The notes beneath the pieces are model-generated. The model searched no databases. It was given only the letters and a program-made list of their open reading frames with translations, and was not told the DNA's origin. A DNA stretch of 64,000 nucleotides from Terana coerulea (taxonomy: Eukaryota > Basidiomycota > Agaricomycetes > Polyporales > Phanerochaetaceae), in assembly GCA_024811115.1 (NCBI GenBank), contig JAKOGH010000142.1, positions 372,001-436,000 of the forward strand, in the 5' to 3' direction. Shown here piece after piece: positions 11,351-23,856 of this stretch (positions within the stretch are counted from its first letter, which is position 1; the number at the start of each line of letters is the position of its first letter). Position numbers and translations under genes: made by a program.

Positions 11351-13582
11351 ATGGCCGACCTGGACGCGCGCTCGCTCTCCGGCAAGGGCATCAGTGCGTC
11401 CGACGTCGCACTCGCGCCCTCCGCCACAGACGACGCAGTACACACACGGGCATGGTGGAAAATGGACATGTACATTCTACCCGTGCTCACCGTGATTTTC
11501 TTCCTGGCCTTCTTGGTCCGGCGCATTTATCTGTGTCAATTTGATTCGTGGTGCTGATTTATTACATTCTCAGGACAAGGGCAGTATTGGCAACGCACGC
11601 GTGGCCGGATTGCAGAAGCAGCTTCATATGACAGACCATCAGGTATGTGTTTGCTTTCCTGCCTTCTGTTTGTTATTAACTCCCACAACGAGCAAAGTAT
11701 ACCATTGTCTTGACAGTCACCTTCATGTTAGTCTTCTCTGTGACGATTCGCGCATGAACTCATCTTCCAGCTAGCCCTTACATACTCGTCGAACTCCCGT
11801 CAAATTTGCTGCTCAAGGTACTCGCCATCTCTGAATGCCCCTCTAAACTTTTGAATAATAATGATTCCAGCGCATCGGGCCCAATGTATTGCTTCCTGCA
11901 ATGACCACGTTATGGGGCATTGCGACCGTACTACAAGGTAAAGCATTCATCTGTGCATGGATTCGACTGTATGCGTACTCATTTCCTTTGACCAGGGCTC
12001 GTCACATCATACTCCGGACTCGTCGCGTGCCGCTTCTTCATTGGACTATTTGAAGGTGGGCGAACTCCTCTACGTGATGTGGCACAATCAATCTTACCTT
12101 CTTGATTAATGTCTAGGGGTTTGCTCCTGGAATTACACTATATTTGGCGTCATTCTACCCCAAACAGAAGCTTCAACTACGGTACGGACGTTTACTAAGC
12201 TTCCAAGTGATTTGACTGAGTGTGTCTACTTGCAGCATCTCCGTGTTCTTCGTGTCGACTTCGCTTGCTGGTCAGTTCTACGGCGTGTTGGTGCGCATAA
12301 TCAGATAACATTAATCCAAATGCAGGTGCATTTCTCTGGGCTGCTAGCGGCAGCCATCATCAAGATGGACGGCGTAGGCGGAAAGCACGGATGGGCGTGG
12401 ATATTCATATTGGTGAGCCTATCTGCTCCGAATACGCCTCGCTGTATGCATGTAGCTCATATGCACCTCAGGAGGGGCTTTTACCCTGGCCTTTGGGATA
12501 ACATCGTTTTGGCTGCTGCCGGGAGATCCTCTTGCGGCCTCCTTCCTTACCTCTGAAGAGAAGGAAGTTATTGAGCGCGCGCTTCAGGATGATGGGATAA
12601 TGTCTCAGTCCGCGTTAGACGACGAGTTCAGCTGGTCGCAGGTGACAGGGACATTCAAGAAACCGCACGTACTCATTCTCACCCTTGCCGGCTTCTTCAA
12701 CGGTGCGTGGATTGATATTTTCTCTCCGATTGTTCCTGACTGGCTCTGCGGTTGATGGCATAGGATGTACTCTGTCAGGCCTGGCATAGTTGGTGACCCT
12801 TGATATATTGTGCGAGTTGGCGTCGCTAACAGTATGTTTTAGCTTCGCGCCGTCTATCGTTGCCAGCTTGGGATACACGGCGAATCAGGCGCAGCTGATG
12901 AGCGTGCCGCCCTTCGCTGCCTCCTTCTTCTGTACGTCTCTACAACCGCAGCAAACGAATTTTGCCTGAAACGGTGCATGGACTGACATATATAACCAGT
13001 ATCCATCGCCTCGTCCTTCCTTTCCGATCGGTACGGACGGCGTGGGTTGACCATCAGTGTCTTTGCGCTCCTCAGCGTCATCGGCTTCGCGATGTTCCTC
13101 GGTGCGTCCGATTCATATGCCTCGCCCCTCGCCGTCACACTGATGCTGGATTGGATCGTCGGTGCAAAGGCTCGGCACACGATGCCGTGCGGTACGGCAG
13201 CCTGTTCCTGCTGCTGCCCGGCACGTACTGCACCGCGCCGCCGCTCGCGGCGTGGCTCGCGAACAACGCCGCGCCGCACACGGCACGCGCGGCATCGCTC
13301 GCGCTGCTGACGGGCGCGACGAACGCGGGCGGCGTCCTCGCGACGTGGCTCCTCGGCGCGCTGTCCCCGCCGCCGAGGTACACCGCGGCGAGCGTGACGC
13401 TGCTCGTGTTCCAGGGCGGCATCCTCGCGTGCGCGCTAGCGAACGGCGTGTATCTCGCCGCGATGAACCGGCGGAAGGCGGGGCGGCGGCGGGAGCTTGG
13501 GGAGAGGAGGTTGGAGGAGGCGGGGCGTGGGCGATGCGAGTGCATGGTATGTGTACAAGCTGTGAGGATTTGGTGCATGTAA
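11351..13582 (+). CDS. MFS transporter, allantoate permease (Dal5)-like
   Basis: Predicted plasma-membrane proton symporter of the anion:cation family that includes allantoate, nicotinate and pantothenate permeases; the substrate is not deducible. Exons: 11351-11515, 11574-11642, 11698-11726, 11775-11817, 11871-11937, 11996-12055, 12117-12181, 12236-12270, 12326-12412, 12472-12702, 12764-12788, 12843-12931, 13000-13101 and 13170-13582. Family hallmarks: DKGSIGNARVAGLQ in the first loop, VELPSNLLLKRIGPN, the WGIATVLQGLV helix, and SDRYGRRG before TM7. A soluble N-terminal tail precedes TM1 at about residue 38. Three single-base errors are inferred: an extra base in GGGG at 12117-12120, an extra T near 12330-12333, and a missing T near 12478-12482. 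The Arg-rich C terminus after TM12 is poorly conserved, so the exact stop is uncertain. Confidence 0.82.
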
Positions 13583-14468
13583 CTGGATAGACTCGGATGG
13601 ACTGCTGTGCATGTGTTCTGCTGCCCGCTGTGGATGGTGATTCGTTGCATAGTTCTGCTTAGGATTCCGATTTGTATGTTCTGTATTGCATCGCGTGTAC
13701 TAGAATTATGCCCTCAGTGTACTTACATAGCTAGAATGGCCCGTATAATCAAACACGGGGCTCGGTTACAGACTTTTAGTAGCAAGTCATTTCCCGAGAC
13801 ATGCAGGTCGGTGTGACGATTACTCCTGCCAAACCTGCGATACCTGTGGGATTGCGAGATGCCGGCCAGGCAGGATTGAGTATATTCCACTGCTGCCACG
13901 GTCTACCAGGTACAATCACACTCAATCTGGGTCCCGGTTCGGTCCCGGTCGACAACGCACAACGTTCAAACGTTCAACTTTCAACAACAGCAGTCGTCGT
14001 CACTGTCAGCCTGAGAACTAGTAAGGTTGTCATGATCACGTCCCGCACGCTGGGCCCCGTACCCGAACTATCAGCATCTTTCGGCCACCATCTCGGGACC
14101 CTGAAGATATCGGCAGGTGGAGCAGGAACATGCAACACGACGAGGGCAATCCAGTCGCTGCTGTGGCCAACACCAGCGGGGACGGGAAACAGGCTGATGT
14201 TCAATAACATAGTAATTTCGACGGTTTTATGTACACGTATGCTACAGTCAACAAACGTGTAGGTGACTACGCACTACAATAAGCTCGAGACATAAGTTAA
14301 GTAGTACGCGGACGCAAACGCTAGGGTGGGTGCTGTGTGGACGAGCGAAGGGCTCAGGCCAGTCGACGGGATGCGGGGTATAGAGTGTTCAGGTGGAGTC
14401 GCCCACTCGCGCGATGCAAACAGGCTCAATGAAGATATATCCAGAGGCTCCGAGGAGGGGGCGGGGAT
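13583..14468. other. Intergenic, convergent 3' ends of MFS and UbiA genes
   Basis: About 890 bases between two convergent genes. Open frames of up to 153 codons on plus (13801-14262) lack a recognisable family and splice partners. Nothing supported. Confidence 0.4.
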
Positions 14469-15745
14469 CTAGGCGGTGGCGTACTGCCTGCAGCAGTAGT
14501 CGAGGAGCATGCCGGCCCAGATAATCAGGCCCGTGAGGCCGTTCGACTGCAGCAAACCAACCACCGTCAGCCCACTGCCCGCCGCTGCACAACGCACGCG
14601 CACTCACGTTGAACTTCGCGCCGCCGTCCGCGGGCACGTCGACCCGCCATGCAGAAAATTGCCACACAAAGTGCGCCGCGGCGCCGCCGCAGGACGACGA
14701 AGTACGCCGCGCCCTGCTGGTTCTGCGCGCCGGCGTACGCGATGAGGGCGACGAAGGCGCAGGCGAAGGTGGCGAGGATCGGGCGCACGTGTGCGCCGAA
14801 GAGGAGCGCGGTGGACTTGACGCCCGCGGCGACGTCGTCGTCGCGGTCCTGGCACGCGTAGATCGTGTCGTACACGATCGTCCAGCTGTGCGGTGCGTCA
14901 GTGCCAGGGCACGGGCGGGAAGGTCAACGGGGTTGGGCGCACCAGACTGTGCCCGCGAAGAAGGTCCACACGACGGCGGCGCGCGTGTTGTCCGCGGCGG
15001 TCATCCACGCGACGGGGTAGCCCCAGTTCATCGCCAGTCCTGCGAGGGTCGCGCAGACATGTCAGCGGCCGTTCCAGTGCTCGGACAGCAATGACGTACC
15101 GAGCCAGGCCTGCGGCCAGTACGTCCAGCGCTTCATGAGTGGGTAGAGCGCGTGCAGCGGGAAGATGCCCAATATACCGACCAGCGCACTGCAATGCAGT
15201 CAGTGACAATTCGCAGAAGACGGCGGCGGAGCGGCTTACGCGGTGCGGTTGGTGAGGAAGAGCATCGCGGTTGTTGGGGACCATGAGGACGAGGAGGAGG
15301 ACCCACGCTTCGAGGACGGAGACGACGCCGGAGGGGAGCGGCCGTGTCCTGCAGCGCTCTAGGGAAATCTAAGGAGGAAAACAAGGCGGGTGAAGGAGGC
15401 GGGGACGTACCGACTTGCCTGTCGAAGTCGATGTCGCAGATGTCGTTGAGCACGCAGGCGGCGCTGTGCATGAGGGTGCTGCCGATGCCGAAGTAGAGCA
15501 GCTGGATGAAGAGCTCGGAGAGGGATGTGCCGACGGCGTAGCCCGCCATTGTCAGGCCCCAGGCTAGCAGCATGTGAGCACACTGAGAACACGGTAAATG
15601 TTAGTCACTTACCACACGGCCAAAACATGAGCGTATTGCCCATGACCGACTTGTGTAAGCGCATGAGCTCGACATAGCCGCGTAGCTTGGATTTTGCGGG
15701 CTTGGCAGTGTCGAGAAGAGAGTGGTGAGCGGCGGGGGCAGGCAT
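14469..15745 (-). CDS. UbiA-family aromatic prenyltransferase
   Basis: Membrane-bound prenyltransferase that would transfer an isoprenoid chain to an aromatic acid, as in Coq2 and in basidiomycete meroterpenoid pathways. Read on the minus strand, exon 1 is 15745-15613 and exon 2 starts at 15563 (intron 15564-15612); about six exons follow. Both Asp-rich metal/diphosphate motifs are present: NDICDIDFD, and [17 protein letters not shown] in the second half. Other family blocks are [30 protein letters not shown] and NWGYPVAWM. The end reads [19 protein letters not shown] and stop. Two single-base errors are inferred, at the G run 15276-15279 and near 14694-14703. Only about 24 residues precede the first conserved block and no mitochondrial presequence is evident, which argues mildly for a secondary-metabolic enzyme over mitochondrial Coq2. 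The substrate is unknown. Confidence 0.85.
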
Positions 15746-15809
15746 TGTGGCGAGAAGGCGCAGGAGGCAGGAGGTTGAAGACTGGGTGGACTTCCAGCAT
15801 GCCCTGTGG

Positions 15810-15817
15810 TTTTTATA
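15810..15817 (-). promoter_or_regulatory. TATA box of the UbiA gene
   Basis: TATAAAAA on the minus strand, 65 bases upstream of the ATG at 15745. Motif and spacing fit a core promoter and support that start. Confidence 0.55.
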
Positions 15818-18326
15818 CGTTCACGCATCCCGTCCCGAGGCAAGCAGACGTGACGAAAGCAGGCATGTCGGGAGTCTGCGTAAGACGGCAGCACGGCCTG
15901 CCCTGACGTAGGGCGTCCGCGAGGGCGTGTCAGGGGCGCAAATCGGGCACCGTCGCCCTGACAAAAGAAAGCATATGAATAATGCGATCATCCAGGACCG
16001 TCGCCGGCCTCGCAGGCTCGCGCACTCACACGCGCACGCCCAGCGCGCCCTCGCTCGCCGCCACGCCGCGCGCCTCGCAGGCCCGCCCGCCGCACGCGGG
16101 GCGACATCGGGTATGTGCCCTGCCTCCCGGCGCGCGTTTGTCCACGCTCTTGCCCCAGACGGCGGGCGACATACGTGCGCCACCGCAGGCCGCAGAGATT
16201 CATTAACCGGGTCCTCTTGAGGGATCCACGGGCAGACAATGCGGACGTGATAGCCGCCGAATCTGGACGCAGACCCAGCGTTCCGCCGCGTGCTGGAGCT
16301 GAGAGCATATGAGCCCACACGGCCTTCCAAGTCCGTTCATGGAGAGATGCGGGGACATACCGAAACATAAGCACCGCGAAGAGGTCATCTCCGCAACTGG
16401 CCTCCGCTGCTCTGTACGCCGGTCAGCTTCGCCCCCTCGTTGACGCCCAGACGTCCAACGAGCTAGTGTGCTTGTCGCCAACAGTGGTTGTCATGCCGTT
16501 GACAAGCCGAGACACCTGTGGAAGTGCAAGAGGGTGCACACACAGACTCTGATAGCCGGCAAACATATCGATAGATTGTCGCACCTGAACGAGCCTGCCG
16601 CGCCTCTGGCCCTCCACGAAAAGCTGCGAAATAACCGGACGCCGCCGAGTAAAGTTGGACCGCGCCCGGGGCTGCAAGCAGGCACGGGACGCTGTTTCGG
16701 GAGCCGCTCGCATGCACGAGGCACAGATTGGGTGGTGATGTCCTTGGGCGGATGCGGAACCGAACGCGTACGCGACCTTGCTGCCACGAGGCCTGTCTTC
16801 TCCTCGTAAATGACCGGGCCGCCGAGATCTACGTCTGGTCGCGCTGAGCGAGCACAATAAAAAACCGGGATCCCGATGGCTGATCCCCCTCCAAAAGTCT
16901 AAAGGCAATCTGCGGCGGCGCACAAATGACTAGGTTTCGTGGTGCTACATTGCTTGGAGTTACCTCGTGTGCATATGACGCGGCGCGGGCCACTGTAGTA
17001 TCGAACTCCGAGAATAACGACCGGAACTGGGAAAGGCGGGTGGCGAGCCATATGGCGAAGTCCTCCATTGCTTCTTCTCCGCTGGCGCACGAGGCCTGGG
17101 GCACACTGACCTCCGGATGCAGTGGGCGGAAGTGCGGCGCTGGTCATACGATGGAAGGGGAACCACCCAGGGTCGACTTACGCGTATTTCCTGGAAAAAT
17201 CAATGAAATACTACAGAAAACACCCGTGCGTTAGACCCATGCGGCCGAATTAAGCGAGGGGTAGGTCGTCGACGAAGAGAGGGTGGGCCCAGAGCAGACG
17301 CCTGGCCCTCAAGTGAATGGGGCTAATGTTAGATGTGCCCCAAAGCCACAGACTGCAGGCGTATCAATTACTGGCTACATCTAACGGGCGGAGAAAATCA
17401 GCAGGAGAAGACGAAGGCTGCGGGAGACTCACTGCTCACTGTCGGCGACGCCGCCGCGGAACTCATACTTGAAATGGTCACGTCTGTGGGAGCCCTGGGC
17501 CTCGTAACACATGATCACAGCCAAGTGCAATAACGGTGTCTTGCGTACATCATGGCAGTAGATGGTTCAGGAGAAGATCCGTTAATTTACCTGACGACCA
17601 CTCGAGCAAGTGAAGAATGCCTAAGACCGCGTGGTTGCTCCTTCTTGAACCTCTACCGTCGTCCAGGCTCTGTGCAACTCGGATCGCTAACGCGGCTTTG
17701 AAGCCTCGGAGGAGTCGCCGACGGGGTCTTCACCGCAACACAGCGTGTGCAAAATATATCAATTACCAACCCGCGAGGGCAATGCGCTCTGTCAACGAAA
17801 GGCGGATGGGCGTTGTTAGAGCATAAGGTGTTGCGAGTCTGGACGAACCTGTGCCGCCGCAATAGGGGACCTCCGTCGCGTGAGGTAAGTTTCAGCCAGA
17901 GCACAAAAAACCACAATACTCAGATCTCGCCCTCTGCAGCAACATCACCGCTGAGCGAACGGCATAGAGGATCAGGATGTGGTAAGTTTTGCTTCGACGG
18001 TTTCAAGTTGCAAACCAGCCTGGCAATCGGCGTCTATCGGCCATACGCGCGGAAGCCGAGGAACAGCGCCTAATCCATCAAGCTCCGAATAAATTCTTGC
18101 CACACCATCAAAGCGGAGCTGTATCTGAGATTGCAAGGTTGCGGACGCGACGGTCCGGACAGCTGCCATGCTCTGACGATAACTCTCATGACCATGAGCC
18201 TTTCACTGCTTTAATTATGGAATCCTTCTCATGCGCAATGTGATTGCGGCAGTACTATAAGTACGATCTTTATGGCGTAAGTCTCACAGTCGAACTCTCA
18301 CAAGTTCTCTCAACCCGAGGCGAACT
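15818..18326. other. 2.5 kb without a recognised gene
   Basis: Region between divergently oriented UbiA and carboxylesterase genes. Several minus-strand frames of 90-170 codons occur between 15.8 and 17.2 kb, but none shows a motif I can name and they do not join through plausible introns. A decayed gene is possible. A TATA-like ACTATAAGTA at about 18254-18263 lies some 65-75 bases upstream of the esterase ATG and may be its core promoter. Confidence 0.4.
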
Positions 18327-20416
18327 ATGACACGGGCGCATCTCCAGGACGAGCTTTTGCGGATTGCAACCCCTGTGATTGCTGAGACACGCTACGGCAA
18401 TGTGCGCGGAGGAAGGGCTGCAACTGGAGCCGCGGCGTTTCTAGGTACGGGGCACGCATGTTAACTGTCGGTGGATGAATGAGTGCATGTCCGTGCAGAG
18501 GTTCCGTACGCGGTGTTGCCTGGCCGTTTCCAGGATCCATTACCGCTGCCCGACGAATATCGATATGAAGAGAAAGCTTACACCTACGAAGCATCATGTG
18601 AGCAGGCTCGGTGTGCCCTCGAAGTCATGAGCGATAATCTACTCCGTCTAGACTGCGCCCAACCGAATAATGACGGCCAGGCGGCTGGTGAGCGTGCTAC
18701 TAGCGTAAATGAACCTTGTTGCTAATTTCTGGTGCAGGTGTTCCCTTCGAGGATAAAGTTGGGCTCGGTGAGCCCACCGAGGATCCGTATGGGCTCGCAT
18801 CTCATTTGCATGCGGTGGAAGTTAATAAAAGAACAGGCTGTTCGTGAATATCGTCAGTCCACCCTCGTTTCCAGCCCAGACGGGCTTTCCAGTTAAGGTG
18901 TACATACACGGAGGGTGCGAGTCTCCATTTTCGGCGTACCGTCTGCACCCCTGATCCTCTCTTCCAGCTTCCTTCAGTTCGGCTCTCCGCATGGCATAAG
19001 CGGGCAAGCTCAGCACATTGCCGCGGAACGCTCCGAAGTGTGGGTGAACATCGGCTACAGGCTCTCTGCCTTTGGCTACCTGGCGAGCGACGAGCCCAGG
19101 GTCGCCGGAAACTTCGGCTTCAAGGACCAATGGCTCGCTCTACTGTGGATCCGAGACAACGTAGCGGCGTTCGGCGGTGAGCTATCAGGTTGCGTGATTA
19201 CCTGACGCCATGACCTCATGCGCTCTCTTCAGGCAATCCCAAGGATATTCAATTGTACGGACTCTCAGCAGGTATGTCTCTGGCGAGACTGAGGGAAAAA
19301 GCTGATGCTCATTGCGCCGTAGGAGCCCATTCTGTCCATCAAATTCTTCATCACGTCTCGAGACTGCCAGATAACGAAAAATCCCCATTTCAAGGAGCCG
19401 TCTTACAATCTAATGCGATAATGTAGGGTTCACTACATTGGCCGGAGATGTCGTTTATGAATTCTTCCCACAGTCTGCCCCCAAAGACACCAGCCGAACT
19501 CAGACCTCAACTCCAAGCCTTGTGTAAAGCAGTCGGCGTCGACCCTTCCGCTTCTGATGCACTAGCGAAGCTCAGCGACCCCGACGTAGTGTCCACGAAA
19601 TCCATTACCCACGCCATCGAAACCGACGCCGTAGGAACTGAATACGGCACTTTCCGCGGTGCCCTGGACGGCGACTGGCTCTCTACTACTCCAAGCCCCA
19701 TGGAATGGCAGCGCAGCGGTGAATTCGCTCGCGCACTCAAACGCAAAGGCGTTCGCACCGTCGTCGTCGGCGATCTCATTGAGGAATGGTACCTCTACTC
19801 CATCGCGCACGGGGCGATCCACAGCATGGAGGAAGTCAGACACAACCTCGAGCGATACTACCCGGTCGACTTTGTCGAGAAGGCCTTGAGGCTCTACGAC
19901 CCCGTCTCCAGTGGCGCCCCGGTGGAGGCCTTCATGAGGCTTTTTGGCCAGATATCGAGTGTGGCCCAGGTGCACTGCCCGGTCCGGATCCTTGCTCGAG
20001 ACTTGACGAACGCCGACTTCCCTGTACTGCGCTACGAGATCGCGTGGACACCGGAACAAGTTCGGCCGCACGGTAAGGCGTATATATCGTTCTCCTACAT
20101 TCCATCTGTACTCACCGACGAACGCGTAGGTTATGTCACCCATGGTACCGATAGAGCGATCTGGGCGTTCATTCTCCCCGCGCTCGAGAGTGCTCAAGTC
20201 CCGGTCGCCCGCGCGTGGCTCGATGCGATAGCCAGCGAGGTTGCGCAGCTGGAGCAAGCGGGAACGGCCAAGCACGCCGTCAAACGCGTATTGGCCTTGA
20301 CGAAGGACCAGAAGATTCAGTGGCAGGATGACCAGTTGTGGGAACAGTACATGCGTTTGGCGTCTGCCCTCCCCAGGCGAGCAGTGATGTGGCTATTCAG
20401 CGGGGTAGCTAGATAA
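18327..20416 (+). CDS. Type-B carboxylesterase/lipase family protein
   Basis: Alpha/beta-hydrolase of the carboxylesterase type-B family, hydrolysing an ester whose identity cannot be read here. Eight exons join perfectly to 544 residues: 18327-18444, 18499-18597, 18738-18786, 18837-18914, 18968-19176, 19233-19271, 19323-19422 and 19474-20416. Order of landmarks: the N-terminal TRYGNVRGGR strand, VKVYIHGGGF (oxyanion region), [26 protein letters not shown], then the nucleophile elbow GLSAG with Ser near residue 196. A candidate acid lies in GDLIEEW (about 330-335) and the His in THGTDRA (about 453). There is no signal peptide, so it should be intracellular. Unlike several neighbours it has no frame break. 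It lies divergent to the UbiA gene and could act in the same pathway, but that is only positional inference. Confidence 0.85.
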
Positions 20417-21110
20417 TGTGAGTGCTATGCCTATGCGGCGAGCGAGATGTGCTGATACCTGTCTCAGTTGAGATTTACATGAATAGGACCGACAAATACC
20501 CTGTATTATTGACAGCGACTGGCCCGAAACAATCAGATCTACACATTGGCAGACATAGCAAGGCACTCCTACCATACAGTGCACGTCACACATTGCACCG
20601 CTCTTATGGTATGCTATGTCTGCGTATTTGTATGACTGATAACTTTCTTCCCCGGGAACGCTGGCACAGTAAGGAGCGAAAAATCTTGATACTGCCGCCA
20701 AGGACTCTTAAATACGGCTATTAGCATCGCCTCCCCTCCGCACGTCGCGCATTAAACAGCCTCCTATTTTCTAGAAACTCTACGGACAATGCGAACATGT
20801 TCGGTAGTGCTCGCGCGGCGTCTTTAGACCCGCTGGGCGACACCGCCCCGATCACCGATGCGCGCTTAACGTCAAGTCACAAGTACACGTCCTGGGGTAA
20901 ACCGGACGGCTGTCTATGCGCAGGAACAACGGCAACAATGTCGCCTATGTCGGCCGAGGAGGCTGTACGCATTCTACCAACAGAATGAATCGTGAGTTTC
21001 CTGTGCAAGGCTCGCTGGAGTTGATCTATAAATACAGCTCCTGAAGCTCTTCGCGTTCGCACACACATTTCCCCCGCGCCTACACACCCGCAGTTCAGGA
21101 TTACCAAACT
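20417..21110. other. Intergenic, esterase to Band-7 gene
   Basis: About 690 bases. The first half shows no recognisable feature. The last 90 bases carry a TATA box and a pyrimidine-rich leader for the Band-7 gene. Confidence 0.4.
21027..21034 (+). promoter_or_regulatory. TATA box of the SPFH/Band-7 gene
   Basis: TATAAATA 77-84 bases upstream of the ATG at 21111, followed by a C-rich leader. Motif and spacing fit a fungal core promoter. Confidence 0.55.
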
Positions 21111-23643
21111 ATGAGCACTCACAGTTTCGAGCTTGAGAACACCACCGTCGTGGGTGGTCCGCTGTCTACTACGGGCGACGACTACCGACAGGATCCCAGC
21201 CCGAAGATCTCGAAACAGCGCATTGACAAGCCTGGCGCCAGCAGCCGCCACCCGGTGAACAAGAACTTCCTCTCGAACGTGGACTATCTTGAGGCAGAGC
21301 GACCGTTCTTTGTCACTATTGGCAAGGACGGCTTGATTGCTGCACTTGAGAAATTGGATAAGCAGTTGCAGGTGAGCGGACCAGCGTGAAAGTCACGAAC
21401 TACTTCTAATTCTTCTTCCTCGACAGGGCTCGGGAACGCATATACTATCACATAAGGTAATGACTAGGATTTTTGAGTGCACGTCCGTTTGCTGAGTAAC
21501 CTTGTAGAAACCTACAGATTGGATTGGGAAAGAAATTACCCCGGACAGCTTGGACTAATCAACCACGGTGGCTTGCCCAAGATTTTGACACGCGCTGGGA
21601 GGTATCCCGGCTTCCCGCTTCGTAACTGGTGGGCACGAGAGTGGTGTGGAACACAGGGTTGTACGTAATTTTGACCGTACTCTGAGGGGACAGCGCGTTT
21701 ATTGTCGCGTAGTATCGGACACCGTCATTTCGTTCCAAGGGCTGACAGTGGTCCAAGTCTCCCAGAATCAAGTAAGTACCACCAAGTCTACGATCGACCA
21801 CCGCACAAGTTGACTCAAATTTGATCCAGGCTGCTGTTGTCTCAGACCCTCAGGTAGGATCGTCTGACTGCATCTTTCGGTATGACTCGTGCTGAGTATT
21901 TTTTCCATCTAGAACCATATCTTCGTTATCATGAATTCTGGCTTCGTTGCTTACGCTGTGGAAGGCACCTACGACGTGCTCGCCATCGTAGATCAGACAC
22001 ATCTGCCTACGGCAGTGAAGGACCACGTTACCGGGGCCATTCTGGGATGGTGAGCTATCCTTGGCTTTCTGCCGCGTAGGAAATATCTAAACGGCTCCCG
22101 TAGGACGGATGAGATTACCATGCCCAGTTCAGTCGCAGGCGGCGCAAAGAAGAACTACGTTGTTGCCTTATTCTTGAACATTCCTGCAAACAACTGCGCT
22201 ATCTTGCAGAAGGGAGATGATCTTGAGCTTTTGCCCGCTGGCCAACATTACATCACCAACCCCAATGTTACTTTGCGTGGCATGTACACCTTAGGAGAGA
22301 ACCAAAGGAGATGCCGACCAAAGATATGTCAGTATTTTGCGCCAATTTTCGTGCGCTGCCTCTGATTGCCTTGTAGCTTCACCCGCGATCAAGTCCCAGT
22401 CGGTTTGACCATCTACCTCAAATGGTGAGCGTGATCGTCATATAGTTCAACAATCAGCTCATAGTGTCTCTAGGCAGCTAAACGAGCCCCTCAAGGTGCG
22501 TTGGTACCCAAGGTAGAAGCAGCTTCAACACTCACCTTGACCGTTCACTGCTTGTAGCTGGCGACTCACGGATACAACACGCCCTACGACGCGCTGAGGT
22601 GAGGTTACTCGAACTATGGGCTCTTACACGTGCCTAACTGCTTGTACAGGGACAAGACGCAATCTATCTTGACTCAGATTGTCGCGCATTGTGAGTGGTG
22701 TTCTACAACCCCCGCATTTCCGCTTTATGATCTGTCTTGTTTGCGCATGCAGTGGATTACAGCTCCATGGTGAAGCAACGATCCCTTGGTCCCGATAACA
22801 TGGACGACGGAACGGACGCGTCTTCGCCATTCCTCGATGCGCTGAGGACACGTGCAATGGATGATCTGCATCTTGCTGCACTGGAGTACGGCATCGTCCT
22901 GAAGGATTTGGGTGCGTATACCGGGTTGCCCGAGATGTTCGCGACTTACTATGTGATTCTTCGCAGCTGTTATTGACAGACAATTCAAGGGTACGTATTA
23001 CCTATTACGGCAAAAATTGGTTCGCCATTCTGATCATTCTGCAGGAGAGATTGCAGCGACGATGGATAAGCTGACAACGAGGGCGCTCCAGGCTCAAGTG
23101 GAAGCTGCTGTGAGTTTATAACTCAGCGGCTACGGTAGAGCGAGAGAAACTGATAATGTCTTCACTTCAGAATGTTGATCGCGAGAACAGCAACAAGATC
23201 AAGCAAGAAGAGGGCGCTCTCTCCGTCGCTCGGGTCAAAGCACAATCTCAGAACGTTAGTACTACATATTGTTTCCGCCAATTTTGTTCTGATCATTGTG
23301 ACTGTTTCTCTTGTAGACCCGAGCAGATGCTGAGGCTTACAGCGTGGTGGCGGCTGCCAAAGCTCAGGCTCAGAGGCTCCAAATCGAAGCCGAGGCTCAG
23401 GCTAAAGCCACACGTCTCGCCGCAGAGGCTGACGCGGAAGCCATCAGGATCAAGGCCGAGGCCGACAGCAAGGTCAATGATCAGTTCGCAAGGGAGATGG
23501 AATTCCGGAGAATGGAAGTCGCGAGGGTGAAGGCGTTCGGGTCCAGAACTGTCTTCGTGCCCACCGAGGGCATGGGAGCGCAGATGGCCCAGGCTATGAC
23601 CGTCGGAATGGCTGCCGGAATGGGCTCAGACGCAAGGAAATGA
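21111..23643 (+). CDS. SPFH/Band-7 domain protein
   Basis: Predicted prohibitin/stomatin/flotillin-superfamily scaffold, peripheral to a membrane; the fungal subfamily is uncharacterised. Sixteen short exons run from 21111-21371 to 23317-23643, among them 21427-21456, 21508-21660, 21713-21771, 21913-22049, 22104-22327, 22377-22424, 22753-22911 and 23171-23254. The middle carries the SPFH region (QGLTVVQVSQNQ, IFVIMNSGFVAYAVEGTYDVL, VPVGLTIYLKWQL). The C-terminal third is a long Ala/Glu/Gln coiled coil (AAAKAQAQRLQIEAEAQAKA) ending in a Gly/Met-rich tail, as in flotillins. No transmembrane helix or signal peptide is obvious. Two single-base deletions are inferred, at GG 21552-21553 and in the A run 22304-22306. 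Each would otherwise stop translation early, and the flanks read through cleanly when corrected. Confidence 0.8.
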
Positions 23644-23856
23644 TTCCGTTGATATGTATACCTCTGGACTTCTTAGGATACCCATGGAGCTCTCCTAACA
23701 TACTTGAGACCATAATGCATTTTATTCGTTCGTTTAAGATCGTTCTGGCACTGTAACCGTCACGAAGTCACATGGACAACCACGTGTGACCATCACTGTC
23801 ACGGGCTTCGCCAAGCGCGCTTGAAGCTGATTCAAGACCTTCCCGCCGACTGCGAC

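Noticed and set aside
2718..15745. Calling the frame-broken genes pseudogenes
   Set aside because: Breaks are single bases, often at homopolymers. Conserved sequence continues at once on the other side, and splice sites remain intact. Residual sequencing error explains this better.
15818..17200. Possible cytochrome P450 or second UbiA relic on the minus strand
   Set aside because: Fragments recall P450-like phrases, but no haem-binding, ExxR or Asp-rich motif could be found in any frame.
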